Shown here piece after piece: positions 13,810 to 23,539 of a DNA stretch of 33,062 nucleotides. This stretch comes from an uncultured Oscillospiraceae bacterium (GTDB lineage Bacteria > Bacillota > Clostridia > Oscillospirales > Oscillospiraceae). Both the position numbers and the translations under genes were made by a program. The stretch spans positions 1 to 33,062 of the forward strand of contig CANQTO010000033.1 of NCBI GenBank assembly GCA_947626785.1, read 5' to 3'. The first letter of the stretch is position 1; each line of letters starts with the position of its first letter. Under the pieces are notes generated by a model. It searched no databases. It was not told the origin of the DNA and saw only the letters and a list, made by a program, of their open reading frames with translations.

Positions 13810-16023
13810 ATGAAACGAAAGAGTAAATGTTTGCTGCTTGTCACGCTTTGCCTCGCTCTTGCGCTTGCCCTCTCCGCCTGCCGCCAGGCGCCGGAGGCCG
13901 TAACACCGGCGGGAACGCAGGAGGGGCCCGGCCTGGCCGTCCCAACGGAGAGCAGCCCCGCCCTCCCGACAGGGGACCCGACTTTGCTGATAGACAGCGC
14001 CCTGGACAGCGGGGCGGCCATGACGGTCCGGGTGGAGGACCGGGAGGAGGCCCAGCCCTTTGCGGAGGACGCCTCCATTATCAGCCTGGCCCGTCAGGGC
14101 TCCTCTCTTCTCTTTCTCGCGGAGCGGAATGGGGCCGCTTTCCTGGGCCTTTCCGGCTATACCGTTCTGGAGGACGGGCGGCCTTCTGTCGATCCGGCCA
14201 GGGAGTTTGCTATAGCGCCCCTGCCCTTTGAGGGCGAGGCGATCACCTACGGCCTCACCGCCGGCGGGGACGGGAACTTTTATCTGCTGGCGGGGAATAA
14301 CGACGGCGGCCGCTCCACGCAGCTGGCCATCCAGCGCTACAGCCCTACTGGAGAGTATATGGACTGTATGAGCATCCCCGACTGGAAGCTTCTCACCGTC
14401 CGGGCCTTCAGCGTGGGCAGCAGCGGGGAGATCGTCCTGGGAGAGGACTACACCGTCTGCGTATACCGCTGGCAGGAGGGGCTCTTGAACCAGGAGGAGC
14501 TGGGGCAGGCGGTCTACAGCTCGTCCCTGTGCGGCCAGGGGCTGGTCGTCTCCACCTACTCGGAGCGGGACTGGGCCGCCCCCTATCTGCTGGTGGACAG
14601 CGGCACCGGGAAGCTCAGTCCCCTGCCCCTCTCCGACCAGGACCCGGCCGGCGACCGCGCGAACAATATCCGCCGGAAAAGCGGCAGTCTTCTGCCCTGC
14701 CAGAGCTATGCCGGGGAATATCTCATCAACCAGGGCGACTGCATCTCTCTCATCGACTTTGAGACGGACACGCTGGAGCCCTTGGTGGAGTGGAATGTAG
14801 CGGGGACTTCCCCGGACGCCTGCGGACCCGCCTGCCGCCTGGGGGAAAACTCCTTTGCCTGCCTGGCGGACGGGAAGCTGATCCTGGCCTGGTCCAATAC
14901 CGTTGAAAAGCGGGAGGGCGGCATCGTCCGCGTGGGCATGATCGACATGCGGGGGACCCTGGCCCAAAAAGTCCGGCGGGCAAACACGGCCGGCTGCCCC
15001 TATACCTACGAGATCACCCAGTTTGCCTGGGGCGAGGGGGACAAGCTCCGGGCGGAGCTGGCCGCGGGCAGCTTTGACCTGGTGCTCTTTTACGGAGAGT
15101 TAAATACCAGCTCCAACAGCTTCGAGGACCTGTACCCGTACATCGACGCGGACCCGGACCTGTCCAGGGCCTCCTTCCTGCCGAATCTTTTGGAGAGCAG
15201 TTCTGTCCACGGGGAACTCCATCAGCTCTGGAACAGTGTGTATGTCAACACCATGACCGCGCCGGAGAGCGCCGCCGGGGACGGGCGGGGGCTGACGGTC
15301 GCCGACTGTGAGCGGCTGGTGGAGGAGACTCCGGGCCTCCAGTCCGTGTTTGACAACAAATATTCCGACAGCGAGGGGCTGAAGCAGGACACGCTGCAAA
15401 ATATCGCCTACCTTGCCATGACCGCGTTCGTGGATAAAGAGAGCGCCACGTGCAGCTTTGACAGCCAGGAGTTCAAGGACCTTCTGGCCCTGGCCGGCCG
15501 CATAAAAGCTAATCCCAACAGCGACGGGCACGACTGGCTCCTGAGCAGCGCCACCGTCTCTTCCGCGGAGAGCGTCGCGTTTTTGGAGGAAAAGGGAGGT
15601 CCCCTGGCCTTTGTGGGCTATCCGGACGGCGGTGACGGCATCCACTACTATTCCCTGCCCAATGAGTTTGAAAGCTGCATGACCATGGCCATCCCCGCCA
15701 ACAGCAAGAGCAAGGTGGGCGCCTGGACCTTTATCAAGACCATGCTGTCCCACAGCAACCAGAGCAGCCTCTCCTACGGGATGCCGGTGATCTACGATGT
15801 TGTAAAGGAGAAGACGGAGCGGACCGTCAACGAGCAGGTGGCCGCCAAATTCTACGACTTGCTTGAGCGGACGAAATATGCCGAGCAGGCCACCGATGAG
15901 ACTCTGCTCGACCTGATCATGGACAGCAGCCAGGCCTACCTCGCCGGGACAAAGACTCTGGACGAGACGGCAAAACTGATCCAGTCCAAGGTCAGCCTGT
16001 ATGTCTCTGAACAATACGGATAA
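13810..16023 (+). CDS. Lipoprotein: propeller plus extracellular solute-binding domain
   Basis: A 737-residue lipoprotein. The N-terminus MKRKSKCLLLVTLCLALALALSAC has an excellent lipobox L-S-A-C with lipidated Cys24. Residues about 60-365 carry propeller-like beta repeats (SIISLARQGSSLLFLAERNG, GGDGNFYLLAGNNDG, EIVLGEDYTVCVYRW). From about 370 on it resembles family 1 ABC solute-binding proteins: VRVGMIDMRG, a lone hydrophobic LVLFYGEL segment, VGAWTFIKTML, and the terminal ETAKLIQSKVSLYVSEQYG. The end closely resembles that of the protein at 9836-11995, supporting an old duplication. Start ATG at 13810 is fixed by GGAGGA and the signal peptide. No transport permease is adjacent; the divergent ECF sigma gene suggests envelope regulation. 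Confidence 0.78.
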   Translation: MKRKSKCLLLVTLCLALALALSACRQAPEAVTPAGTQEGPGLAVPTESSPALPTGDPTLLIDSALDSGAAMTVRVEDREEAQPFAEDASIISLARQGSSLLFLAERNGAAFLGLSGYTVLEDGRPSVDPAREFAIAPLPFEGEAITYGLTAGGDGNFYLLAGNNDGGRSTQLAIQRYSPTGEYMDCMSIPDWKLLTVRAFSVGSSGEIVLGEDYTVCVYRWQEGLLNQEELGQAVYSSSLCGQGLVVSTYSERDWAAPYLLVDSGTGKLSPLPLSDQDPAGDRANNIRRKSGSLLPCQSYAGEYLINQGDCISLIDFETDTLEPLVEWNVAGTSPDACGPACRLGENSFACLADGKLILAWSNTVEKREGGIVRVGMIDMRGTLAQKVRRANTAGCPYTYEITQFAWGEGDKLRAELAAGSFDLVLFYGELNTSSNSFEDLYPYIDADPDLSRASFLPNLLESSSVHGELHQLWNSVYVNTMTAPESAAGDGRGLTVADCERLVEETPGLQSVFDNKYSDSEGLKQDTLQNIAYLAMTAFVDKESATCSFDSQEFKDLLALAGRIKANPNSDGHDWLLSSATVSSAESVAFLEEKGGPLAFVGYPDGGDGIHYYSLPNEFESCMTMAIPANSKSKVGAWTFIKTMLSHSNQSSLSYGMPVIYDVVKEKTERTVNEQVAAKFYDLLERTKYAEQATDETLLDLIMDSSQAYLAGTKTLDETAKLIQSKVSLYVSEQYG

Positions 16024-16031
16024 GGCGTACA

Positions 16032-16080
16032 AAACAGAGGCTGTAGCAAAGCGACAAAAGCTCTGCTACAGCCTCTGTTT
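16032..16080. terminator. Long-stem terminator between convergent genes
   Basis: Perfect 17-bp arms at 16032-16048 and 16064-16080 (AAACAGAGGCTGTAGCA and its complement) with a 15-nt loop. The outer A/T ends supply a U-run in both directions. It serves the second binding-protein gene (plus) and engB (minus), whose stop codon touches the stem. Confidence 0.85.
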
Positions 16081-16670
16081 CACAACAGTTTTAAGATCTC
16101 AGCCATCAGCGCGTCCCGGCCCTGGCCGGTCTCGGCGGAGAAGGGGATGATCCTGACCTCCTCCCCCAGCTCCAGGCTTTCCCGGATGCAGCGGAGATTT
16201 GGCTCGATCTCGCTCTTTTTCAGCTTGTCCAGCTTGTTGGCCACCACCACCAGGCGGCATCCGCTGGCCTTGAACCACTGGGCCATGGTGACGTCGTCCG
16301 CCGTGGGCTTATGGCGGCTGTCCACCAGCATCACGCCCAGGCCGATCCGCTCCGGGTCCTCAAAGAAGCGCTCCATGAGCTGGGCCCAGCGGTCCCGCTC
16401 GCTCTGAGAGACTTTGGCGTAGCCGTAGCCGGGCAGGTCCACAAAATAGAGCTTTCCGTCGATGAGGAAGTAGTTCACATGGGCGGTCTTCCCCGGGGAG
16501 GCGCTGACCCGGGCGAAATTTTTCCGGTTCAGCAGCCGGTTGAGCACCGAGGACTTGCCCACGTTGGACTTGCCCGAGAAGACCACGCTGGGCAGAGGGG
16601 ACCGGATGAACTGGCTGGGGGCGGCGGCGGAGCGTACAAACTCCGCCTTATTTACATTCAAGGACGCCAT
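16080..16670 (-). CDS. engB: Ribosome biogenesis GTPase EngB/YsxC
   Basis: A 196-residue TRAFAC-class GTPase needed for late assembly of the 50S subunit. G1 is GKSNVGKSS at 33-41, G3 is DLPGYGYAK from residue 78, G4 is NKLD at 145-148, and a G5-like FSAETGQG lies near the end. Length matches the family. It follows lon by 9 bp, the same lon-ysxC order found in Bacillus and many Firmicutes. Confidence 0.96.
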   Translation of the reverse strand: MASLNVNKAEFVRSAAAPSQFIRSPLPSVVFSGKSNVGKSSVLNRLLNRKNFARVSASPGKTAHVNYFLIDGKLYFVDLPGYGYAKVSQSERDRWAQLMERFFEDPERIGLGVMLVDSRHKPTADDVTMAQWFKASGCRLVVVANKLDKLKKSEIEPNLRCIRESLELGEEVRIIPFSAETGQGRDALMAEILKLL

Positions 16671-16679
16671 ATGACCTCA

Positions 16680-19085
16680 CTACTGCCGGACCGTGTGCCG
16701 CTCCGCGCCCAACAGGCTCTGGGCCTGGGGCAGCAGGGCCGGCTCCGGCTTCTCCTCCCGGACCAGCACCAGGTCCAGGATCTTGTCCACATGGTCCGTG
16801 GGCACGAAGCTCAGCCCCTGGCGGACATCCTGGTCGATCTCGGCCAGGTCCGGCTCGTTCTCGGCGGGGATGATCACCGTCTTGACCCCGGCCCGGTAGG
16901 CGGCCATGGTCTTTTCCCGCAGGCCGCCGATGGGCAGCACCCGGCCCCGTAGGGTGATCTCGCCGGTCATGGCCACATCGCCCCGGACCGGCGCCCCGGT
17001 CAGGGCGGAGATCAGCGCCACGCACATGGTGATACCGGCGGAGGGCCCGTCCTTGGGGACCGCCCCCTCCGGGAAGTGGATGTGGATATCCCGGTTCTTA
17101 TAAAACTCCGGGTCGATGCCCAGGGTCCGGGCCCGGCTGCGGATATAGCTCAGGGCCGCCTGGGCGGACTCCTTCATCACGTCCCCCAGATTTCCGGTCA
17201 GGTTCAGCTTGCCGCTGCCCTCGACCACCGCCACCTCCACATCCAGCGTCTCGCCGCCAACAGCGGTGTAGGCCAAGCCACGGACCAGGCCCACCTCGTC
17301 CCGGACCCGCCGCTGCTCCGGCTTGAAGCGGGCGGGGCCAAGCAGGGGCTCCAGCTTCCCGGGCTTGACGCTCAGGCTCTTGTATTTGCCCTCGGCGATG
17401 CCTCCGGCGGCCTTGCGGCACACGGCGGCCAGCTCCCGCTCCAAAAGGCGGACGCCGGACTCCCGGGTGTAGCCCCGGATCATCTCCCGGATGGCCTCAT
17501 CGTCCACCCGGAGCTGATTGGCCTTCAGGCCGTGCTTTTTGCGCTGCTTGGGCAGCAGATGGTCCTTGGCGATGTGCAGCTTCTCCTCGTCGGTATAGCT
17601 GCTCAGCTCTATGATCTCCATCCGGTCCAGCAGGGGCCGGGGGATGGTGTCTTTCGTGTTGGCGGTGGTGATAAAGAAGACCTCGGACAGGTCAAAGGGG
17701 ATCTCCAGGAAGTTGTCCCTAAAGCTGCTGTTCTGCTCCCCGTCCAGGGCCTCCAGCAGCGCCGCCGAGGGGTCGCCCCGGTAGTCGGAGCCCAGCTTGT
17801 CGATCTCGTCCAGCACCATCAGAGGGTTGCAGCTGCCCGCCTGGATGATGCCGCTGATGAGCCGGCCGGGCATGGAGCCGATGTAGGTCTTCCGGTGGCC
17901 CCGGATCTCCGCCTCGTCGTGGACGCCGCCCAGAGACAGGCGCACCAGCTTCCGGTTGGTGGCCCGGGCGATGCTCATGGCGATGCTGGTCTTGCCGGTG
18001 CCCGGAGGGCCTACCAGGCACAGCAGGCCGCCCTTGATCTCAGGCGTCAGTTGCTTGACGGCCAGGTACTCCAGGATGCGCTCCTTGACCTTCTCCAGGC
18101 CGTAGTGGTCCTCGTCCAGCATTTTGCGGGCCTTGGGGATATCGATGGTCTCCTTGGTCTTCTTGCTCCAGGGCAGCTCCAGGCACACGTCCAGATAGCC
18201 ACGCAGAACGGCGGCCTCCGAGGAGCCGAAGGGCTGCTTGGAGAGCCTGCCCAGTTCCTTGAGGAGCTTGTCCCGCACCTCGGCGCTGACGGGCAGGGCC
18301 TCGATCTTCCGGCGGTATTCCTCGGTATCGTCGCTCAGGCCGTCCTCGCCCAGCTCCGCCTGGATGACCTTCATCTCCTCCCGGAGATAGTACTCCCGCT
18401 GGTTCCGGTTCATCTGCTCCTGGGCGGCGTCGTTGATCTCCTTCTCCACGGCCATGATGTCCAGCTCCCGCTTCAGGTAGCCCGCCAGGAGCATCAGGCG
18501 CTTGCCCGGCTGGAGGGTCTCCAGCAGCTTCTGCTTCTCCTCCGGCTCCAGCCGAAGGTGCTGGGCTATGTAGTTGGCCACATAGGAGGGGTCGGGATTT
18601 GCCAGGATGTTCAAGATCTGCTCCGGGAGCATGTCCGGCGCCTGGCGCAGATAGTCCTCAAACAGGGACAGGCAGCTGCGCAGCAGCCCCTGCATCCGCA
18701 CGGCGCTGATCCGCTCCGGCCGGTCCGGCAGGGGGCGGATCTCCGTGCTGTAGCCCTTGGGGTCAGGCCAGATGTTCAGGGCTTCCGCCCGGTACAGGCC
18801 CTCCACCATGATCCGGCAGACGTTCCCCCGGGGCTGCCGCAGCTGCTGCTTGACCCGGCAGACGGTGCCCACATGGTAGATCCCGCCGGCCTCGGGCAGC
18901 TCCTCGGTCAGTTCCTTCTGGCCTGCCAGAAAAATCATCTGATTGGTCTTCATCGCCAGATCCACGGCGGCGGTGGAGGCCGGGCGCTCCACGTCAAAGG
19001 TCAGGAGCATCCCGGGGAACACCGTCAGGCCCCGCAGCGCCAGCAACGGCAGCAGGACCGTCTCCTTCTCGTTATTTTCCGGCAT
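16680..19085 (-). CDS. lon: ATP-dependent Lon protease
   Basis: An 801-residue LonA. The N-terminal substrate-binding LON domain covers about 1-200 ([16 protein letters not shown]), followed by a helical linker, the AAA+ module with Walker [10 protein letters not shown] and Walker [11 protein letters not shown], and the C-terminal S16 peptidase with catalytic dyad S682 (DGPSAGITM) and K725 ([10 protein letters not shown]). It degrades damaged proteins and selected regulators in the cytoplasm. ATG 19085 is chosen because GGAGAG lies 6 nt upstream; the frame opens nine codons earlier, overlapping clpX. All key residues are present. Confidence 0.97.
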   Translation of the reverse strand: MPENNEKETVLLPLLALRGLTVFPGMLLTFDVERPASTAAVDLAMKTNQMIFLAGQKELTEELPEAGGIYHVGTVCRVKQQLRQPRGNVCRIMVEGLYRAEALNIWPDPKGYSTEIRPLPDRPERISAVRMQGLLRSCLSLFEDYLRQAPDMLPEQILNILANPDPSYVANYIAQHLRLEPEEKQKLLETLQPGKRLMLLAGYLKRELDIMAVEKEINDAAQEQMNRNQREYYLREEMKVIQAELGEDGLSDDTEEYRRKIEALPVSAEVRDKLLKELGRLSKQPFGSSEAAVLRGYLDVCLELPWSKKTKETIDIPKARKMLDEDHYGLEKVKERILEYLAVKQLTPEIKGGLLCLVGPPGTGKTSIAMSIARATNRKLVRLSLGGVHDEAEIRGHRKTYIGSMPGRLISGIIQAGSCNPLMVLDEIDKLGSDYRGDPSAALLEALDGEQNSSFRDNFLEIPFDLSEVFFITTANTKDTIPRPLLDRMEIIELSSYTDEEKLHIAKDHLLPKQRKKHGLKANQLRVDDEAIREMIRGYTRESGVRLLERELAAVCRKAAGGIAEGKYKSLSVKPGKLEPLLGPARFKPEQRRVRDEVGLVRGLAYTAVGGETLDVEVAVVEGSGKLNLTGNLGDVMKESAQAALSYIRSRARTLGIDPEFYKNRDIHIHFPEGAVPKDGPSAGITMCVALISALTGAPVRGDVAMTGEITLRGRVLPIGGLREKTMAAYRAGVKTVIIPAENEPDLAEIDQDVRQGLSFVPTDHVDKILDLVLVREEKPEPALLPQAQSLLGAERHTVRQ

Positions 19086-19108
19086 GATTCTCTCTCCATC
19101 CGAAGCGG

Positions 19109-20359
19109 TCAACCGTTGATGTGGCTGACCTCAGGCTGCGTCCCGTTCCGTACGCACTCCGCCGTGACCGTCACCTTATTGGCGGTGGGGTCGGAAGGGA
19201 CCGTGTACATGATATCTGTCATGACGCCCTCCATGACGCTCCGGAGCCCGCGGGCCCCGATCTTCATCTGGATGGCTTTATCGGCAATAGCCTCCAGGGC
19301 CTCCGGCTCGAACTCCAGCTCCACCCCGTCGTAGGAGAGCAGGGCCTTGTACTGCCGGGCCATGGAGTTTTTGGGCTCTGTGAGGATGCGCACCAAGTCC
19401 TCCCGCTTGAGGGTGTCCAGCGTGGCCACCACAGGCAGCCTGCCTACCAGCTCCGGGATGATACCGAACTTGAGCAGATCGTGCTGCTGCACCTGGGAAA
19501 AGATCTCCCCCAGGTCCCGCTCGGAGCTGCTGGTGATGTCCGCGCCGAAGCCCATGGCCTTCCGGTTGATGCGCTTTTCGATGATCTTGTCCAGCCCGTC
19601 AAAGGCGCCGCCGCAGATAAAGAGGATGTTGGTGGTGTCCACGTGGATGAACTCCTGGTGGGGGTGCTTGCGGCCGCCCTGGGGCGGGACATTGGCGATG
19701 GTGCCCTCCAGGAGCTTGAGCAGCGCCTGCTGCACGCCCTCGCCGGACACATCCCGGGTGATGGAGGTGTTCTCGCTCTTGCGGGCGATCTTGTCGATCT
19801 CGTCGATGTAGATGATGCCCCGCTGGGCCCGCTCCACATCGAAATCCGCCGCCTGGAGGAGCTTGAGGATCACGTTCTCCACGTCCTCGCCCACGTAGCC
19901 CGCCTCGGTGAGGGTGGTGGCGTCGGCGATGGCAAAGGGCACATCCAGCATTTTCGCCATGGTCTGTGCGAAGAGGGTCTTGCCGCTGCCGGTGGGGCCG
20001 ATGAGCAGGATGTTGCTCTTTTGCAGCTCCACCTCGTCCTTGCCCCCGTGGAGGATGCGCTTATAGTGGTTGTACACCGCCACGGACAGCACGACCTTGG
20101 CCCGCTCCTGGCCCACCACGTAGTCGTCCAGGTTGGCCTTGATCTGCATGGGCTTGGGCAGCTTCTCCAGGACCAGGGGCAGGCCGTCATAGCCCTCCAC
20201 CTGCTGGGGCACGGGGCCGTCGTCGATGATGCTCATGCACATGCGGATGCAGTCGTCGCAGATGTAGCTGCCGTTTCCGGCAATGAGCCGGTTGACCAGG
20301 GCCTGAGGCTTCCCGCAGAAGGAACACCTGATGCTTCGTCTGTCTTCATTTCTCGCCAT
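19109..20359 (-). CDS. clpX: ClpX, ATP-binding unfoldase subunit of ClpXP
   Basis: A 416-residue AAA+ unfoldase that recognises tagged proteins and threads them into ClpP. The N-terminal zinc-binding domain has C12/C15 and C34/C37. Walker A GPTGSGKT is at 121-128, the pore loop GYVG at 154-157, Walker B IIYIDEID at 182-189 and sensor 2 is in GARGLRS near residue 372. The ClpP-docking loop reads MGFGAD where most ClpX have an IGFG-type tripeptide; this is close to normal. The gene follows clpP after about 80 bp that contain two hairpins, and precedes lon by 23 bp. Confidence 0.97.
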   Translation of the reverse strand: MARNEDRRSIRCSFCGKPQALVNRLIAGNGSYICDDCIRMCMSIIDDGPVPQQVEGYDGLPLVLEKLPKPMQIKANLDDYVVGQERAKVVLSVAVYNHYKRILHGGKDEVELQKSNILLIGPTGSGKTLFAQTMAKMLDVPFAIADATTLTEAGYVGEDVENVILKLLQAADFDVERAQRGIIYIDEIDKIARKSENTSITRDVSGEGVQQALLKLLEGTIANVPPQGGRKHPHQEFIHVDTTNILFICGGAFDGLDKIIEKRINRKAMGFGADITSSSERDLGEIFSQVQQHDLLKFGIIPELVGRLPVVATLDTLKREDLVRILTEPKNSMARQYKALLSYDGVELEFEPEALEAIADKAIQMKIGARGLRSVMEGVMTDIMYTVPSDPTANKVTVTAECVRNGTQPEVSHING

Positions 20360-20393
20360 ATTTTACTCCGTTCCGGCGATGTTCGCCAGGCAA

Positions 20394-20432
20394 TTCTGCC
20401 TTAAAAGGCAGGGGGAACGAAACGTTCCCCCT
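20394..20432 (-). terminator. Tandem hairpins between clpP and clpX
   Basis: Just after the clpP stop, perfect 10-bp arms AGGGGGAACG / CGTTCCCCCT (20410-20419, 20423-20432) form one hairpin; immediately next is CTGCC/GGCAG with a TTAAAA loop (about 20396-20411), sharing bases with it. The U-run is poor, so partial termination, attenuation or mRNA 3'-end protection that sets the clpP to clpX ratio is more likely than full stop. Function is inference. Confidence 0.5.
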
Positions 20433-20440
20433 TTAGTCCG

Positions 20441-21022
20441 TCAGCGTTTGTAGATGACCTGGTCGATCAGGCCGTACTCCTTGGCCTCCTCGGCGGTCAT
20501 GAAATTGTCCCGCTCGCAGTCGGCCGCCACCGTCTCATAGGGCTTGCCGGTGTTGTCGGCCAGGATGTGGGTCAGGCGCTGTTTGATGATCTCCAGGCGC
20601 TTGAGGTGGATGGCCATATCGGTGATCTGGCCCTGGGTGCCGGCGGAGGGCTGGTGGATCATGATCTCCGCGTTGGGCAGGGCGATACGCTTGCCCTTGG
20701 CGCCGCTGGACAGGAGGAAGGCGCCCATGCTGGCCGCCATGCCGATGCAGATGGTGGACACGTCGCACTTGATATACTGCATGGTGTCGTAGATGGCCAT
20801 GCCCGCCGTGACGCTGCCGCCGGGGCTGTTGATATAGAACTGTATGTCTTTATCCGGGTCCTGGGCCTCCAGGTACAGCAGCTGGGCCACCACCAGGCTC
20901 GCGGTGGTGTCGTTCACTTCCTCCGAGAGCATGACGATCCGGTCGTTCAGCAGCCGGGAAAAGATATCGTAGGAGCGCTCGCCGCGGCTGGTCTGCTCCA
21001 CTACATAGGGTACTAAACTCAT
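20441..21022 (-). CDS. clpP: ATP-dependent Clp protease proteolytic subunit
   Basis: A 193-residue serine protease that forms the double-heptamer chamber used by ClpX. The catalytic triad is complete: S98 (GMAASMGA), H123 (MIHQPSAG) and D172. [12 protein letters not shown] (63-74) forms the substrate strand and oxyanion region. The N-terminus [20 protein letters not shown] is typical, with a short propeptide-like start. GGAAAGGAG lies upstream of the ATG. Order tig-clpP-clpX-lon is as in E. coli and many clostridia. Confidence 0.97.
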   Translation of the reverse strand: MSLVPYVVEQTSRGERSYDIFSRLLNDRIVMLSEEVNDTTASLVVAQLLYLEAQDPDKDIQFYINSPGGSVTAGMAIYDTMQYIKCDVSTICIGMAASMGAFLLSSGAKGKRIALPNAEIMIHQPSAGTQGQITDMAIHLKRLEIIKQRLTHILADNTGKPYETVAADCERDNFMTAEEAKEYGLIDQVIYKR

Positions 21023-21045
21023 TGTATGAAACTCTCCTTTCCAAT

Positions 21046-21073
21046 ATTGTACAAAGCTGGTTCAGCGATCCAA
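21046..21073 (-). promoter_or_regulatory. Possible internal promoter for clpP
   Basis: In the 77-bp gap between tig and clpP, TTGGAT (21073-21068), 16-bp spacer, TACAAT (21051-21046) read toward clpP. No CtsR-like direct heptad repeats were noticed next to it. Confidence 0.5.
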
Positions 21074-21099
21074 GAGAGCTTATCCTTATCCCCTAAACT

Positions 21100-22416
21100 T
21101 TATTCAGCCTTCTCCTCCGGAGCCTCCGCCGTCTCAGAGACCACGGCGCTGTCCAGAATAAGCTGGGTAGCCTTTTCTTTCTTCTGCTCTTCCTTGATGA
21201 AGTCGATGCCGTAGTAGCTGCGGATGTCGTCCGGAGAGGCGTTGATGCCCTCGGCCACCTTCTTCAGGTACTCCTCGGCTTCCTCGTCGCTGACCTGGAT
21301 GTCCTCGGCCTTGACCACGGCGTCCAGCAGCAGCTCGGTCTTCACCTGGAACTCGGCGCCCGGGCGGATGGTCTGAGCCATGGACTCCTCGTCGATGCCC
21401 AGCATCTTGATCAGTTCCGCGGTGCTGATGCTCCGGTCGGTGACGCCGAAGTTGGCGGCGTAGTTGCGCACCAGCTCCTCCACCTTGTCCTCGATCATCA
21501 CCTCGGGGATCTCGGCGGTCATATTATCCGCAGCCTGGCGCATGATGGCGGAGCGGAAGGCGGCGTCGGCCTGGTCGTCATAGCGTTTCTGAAGGGTGGC
21601 GCGCAGGTCGGCCTTGTACTCGTCCAGAGTGTCGAACTCGGACACGTCCTTGGCAAACTCGTCGTCCAGCTCGGGCAGCTCGGGATAGGTCAGGCCGTTG
21701 AGCTTGACCTTGAAGACCACGGCCTTGCCGGCCAGGTTCTCCACGTAGTTTTCCGGGAAGGTGATGTCCAGGTCCTTCTCCTCGCCGATCTGCATACCCA
21801 CGATCTGCTCCTCAAAGCCGGGCACAAAGGAGTTGGAGCCCAGCTCCAGGGAATAGCCCTCGGCCTTACCGCCGTCGAAGCGCTCCCCGTCCAGGTAGCC
21901 GTCAAAGTCGATATTGGCGGTGTCGCCCATCTGGGCCGGCCTGTCATCCACGTCGATCATCCGGGCGTTGCGGCGGCGGACATTGTCGATCTCGTGCTGG
22001 AGCTCGTCCTCAGACAGCTCGGTATGCTCCTTGGCGGCCTCCAGGCCCTTGTACTGGCCCAGGGTGACCTCGGGGTACAGGGACACGGAGAAGGTATAGA
22101 CTACGGTCCGCTCCTCGGTGACGTTCACGTCCGCGATAGCGGGGGCGCCCACCACCTGGAGCTTGCTCTCGCTGACGCCGAACTCATAGGCCTTGGGGGC
22201 CAGCTCGTCCATAGCGTCCTGGTAGAAGACCTCCGCGCCGTACATGCCCTCCACGACAGCCCGGGGGGCCTTGCCTTTACGGAAGCCGGGGATATATATA
22301 TCGCGCTTGTTTTTCAGGTACGCGCCGTTGACGGCGGCCTCAAATTCCGCCGCGTCGGTCTCCACCTGGAAAAAGGCGGTGTTCTTTTCTTTCTTCTCGA
22401 CGTTTTTAACGATCAT
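21100..22416 (-). CDS. tig: Trigger factor (ribosome-associated chaperone)
   Basis: A 438-residue trigger factor with peptidyl-prolyl isomerase activity that binds nascent chains at the ribosome exit. The N-terminal ribosome-binding domain (about 1-115) contains the signature GFRKGKAPR near residue 45. The FKBP-like PPIase domain is at about 150-240 (GDTANIDFDGYLDG, FVPGFEEQIVGM), and the C-terminal arm domain follows to the acidic end. ATG 22416 is chosen from GAGGAGG and the conserved MIVKNVEKKEKN start; a longer reading frame upstream runs through the promoter. It leads the tig-clpP-clpX-lon-engB cluster. Confidence 0.96.
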   Translation of the reverse strand: MIVKNVEKKEKNTAFFQVETDAAEFEAAVNGAYLKNKRDIYIPGFRKGKAPRAVVEGMYGAEVFYQDAMDELAPKAYEFGVSESKLQVVGAPAIADVNVTEERTVVYTFSVSLYPEVTLGQYKGLEAAKEHTELSEDELQHEIDNVRRRNARMIDVDDRPAQMGDTANIDFDGYLDGERFDGGKAEGYSLELGSNSFVPGFEEQIVGMQIGEEKDLDITFPENYVENLAGKAVVFKVKLNGLTYPELPELDDEFAKDVSEFDTLDEYKADLRATLQKRYDDQADAAFRSAIMRQAADNMTAEIPEVMIEDKVEELVRNYAANFGVTDRSISTAELIKMLGIDEESMAQTIRPGAEFQVKTELLLDAVVKAEDIQVSDEEAEEYLKKVAEGINASPDDIRSYYGIDFIKEEQKKEKATQLILDSAVVSETAEAPEEKAE

Positions 22417-22435
22417 ATTTGATTTCCTCCTCTGT

Positions 22436-22485
22436 CTGTGTTGCACACAGATAAATATAATAGCAGAGATTCCTCATAAAATCAA
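22436..22485 (-). promoter_or_regulatory. Promoter of tig with a leader palindrome
   Basis: TTGATT (22485-22480), 17-bp spacer, TATTAT (22462-22457) read toward tig. CTGTGT/ACACAG (22436-22450) makes a small inverted repeat right at the expected transcription start and could be an operator or 5' hairpin. Confidence 0.7.
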
Positions 22486-22515
22486 GGAAAATTCGTGAAT
22501 ACTGCGCCCTTTCGC

Positions 22516-22544
22516 AAAAAAACTGCCCTTTTCCGGTCAAAGGC
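22516..22544 (-). terminator. Terminator of the metallophosphoesterase gene
   Basis: On the minus strand GCCTTT, a 7-nt loop, AAAGGGC (22544-22525; imperfect arm), then AG.. and a run of seven T (22522-22516). The stem overlaps the stop codon (22539-22537). Confidence 0.6.
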
Positions 22545-23244
22545 CCTCTTCCGCCCCGAAAGGCAGCCGCAGGGGCGAAAAATTGACATGGTCGGCGGAC
22601 ACCAGGCGGTATTCCGTGCCGTCCCGCCAGCCGTTGAAGGCGGCGGCGCAGCCCTTGCCGTGGATGTGCCCGTAGCAGCACAGACGGACCCGGTGCTCCT
22701 TCAGTAGGGCCAGGATCTCAGGGCACTCGTAGTGCAGATACAGCGGCGGATAGTGGAGGAAGACCAGCTTCTCCCGGTCCCCCGCCGCCTTGAGCGAGGC
22801 CTCCAGGCGCATGACCTCCCGGCGCATGATCTTGCCGTCGTGCTCGCCGCCCTTCTCCTCCTCGTAAAACCAGCCCCGGGTGCCGCAGAGGGCATAGTCC
22901 CCGTAGGGAAAGAAGTTGTTGTGGAGGATGTCGATGCTGTCGATGCCGTTTTCCTGAAAAAAGCGCTTGGCCTTGGAGGCCGTGCTCCACCAGTAGTCGT
23001 GGTTGCCCTTGAGGAGGATCTTCCGGCCAGGCAGGGAGTGGACAAAGAGGAAGTCCTCTCTCGCGCCCTCCATGTCCATAGCCCAGCTCAGGTCCCCGCA
23101 GAGCACGCAGACGTCCTCCGGGCCCAGAGCAGAAAAGCCCTGCTTCAGTTTTTCCGTGTGGCCCCGCCACTTCTCCCCGAAGACATCCATGGGCTTGGAG
23201 GCCGACAGGGACAGGTGCAGGTCGCCGATCGCGTACAGTGCCAT
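22537..23244 (-). CDS. Metallophosphoesterase (calcineurin-like)
   Basis: A 235-residue predicted phosphohydrolase with all binuclear metal motifs: D8-L-H10 (GDLHLS), GD at 50-51 (CGDLSW), GNHD at 80-83 followed by YWW, H164 (LHYPP) and GHIHG (H193, H195). Members of this subgroup are conserved in clostridia but their substrate is not established; phosphodiester or nucleotide substrates are possible. ATG 23244 has AAAGGAACC upstream. It is transcribed divergently from the DUF1540 gene; a weak minus-strand TTAGTT-17-TATTAT is visible between them. No signal peptide, so cytoplasmic. Confidence 0.88.
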   Translation of the reverse strand: MALYAIGDLHLSLSASKPMDVFGEKWRGHTEKLKQGFSALGPEDVCVLCGDLSWAMDMEGAREDFLFVHSLPGRKILLKGNHDYWWSTASKAKRFFQENGIDSIDILHNNFFPYGDYALCGTRGWFYEEEKGGEHDGKIMRREVMRLEASLKAAGDREKLVFLHYPPLYLHYECPEILALLKEHRVRLCCYGHIHGKGCAAAFNGWRDGTEYRLVSADHVNFSPLRLPFGAEEGL

Positions 23245-23338
23245 AGCGGTTCCTTTGCTGCAACGGGTATAATACGCCGTGTTTTTTCAAAAACTAAGAA
23301 CGCCCAACAGGGCATTATTCGATACAGGAGGCAACATC

Positions 23339-23515
23339 ATGAGCGACAAGAAGACCCGTGAGCCCAACCCCGGCGTGGGCTGCGACGTGACCGGCTGCAA
23401 GTACAACACCATCGACTGCCGCTGCAGCGCCCAGCACATCACCGTGCAGAACGAGAAGGCCGCCACCAAGGGCGAGACCTACTGCTCCACCTTCTGCCCC
23501 CGGGGCACCTGTTGA
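23339..23515 (+). CDS. Small Cys-rich DUF1540 protein
   Basis: A 58-residue protein whose Cys pattern (CDVTGCKYNTIDCRC...TYCSTFC) is the DUF1540 signature, consistent with binding of a metal such as zinc or with disulfides. The ATG at 23339 follows ACAGGAGGCAAC; an upstream in-frame TTG lacks support. DUF1540 proteins are common in spore-forming Firmicutes; their role is unknown. Downstream a GC hairpin CCGGGC/GCCCGG (23520-23537) and the first hairpin of repeat copy B may act as terminator. Confidence 0.85.
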   Translation: MSDKKTREPNPGVGCDVTGCKYNTIDCRCSAQHITVQNEKAATKGETYCSTFCPRGTC

Positions 23516-23539
23516 ATATCCGGGCGCTTTTGCCCGGAG

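Noticed and set aside
17076-19334. 752-codon open frame antisense to lon
   Set aside because: Mirror of a highly conserved Lon protease; composition is low-complexity Leu/Gln/His.
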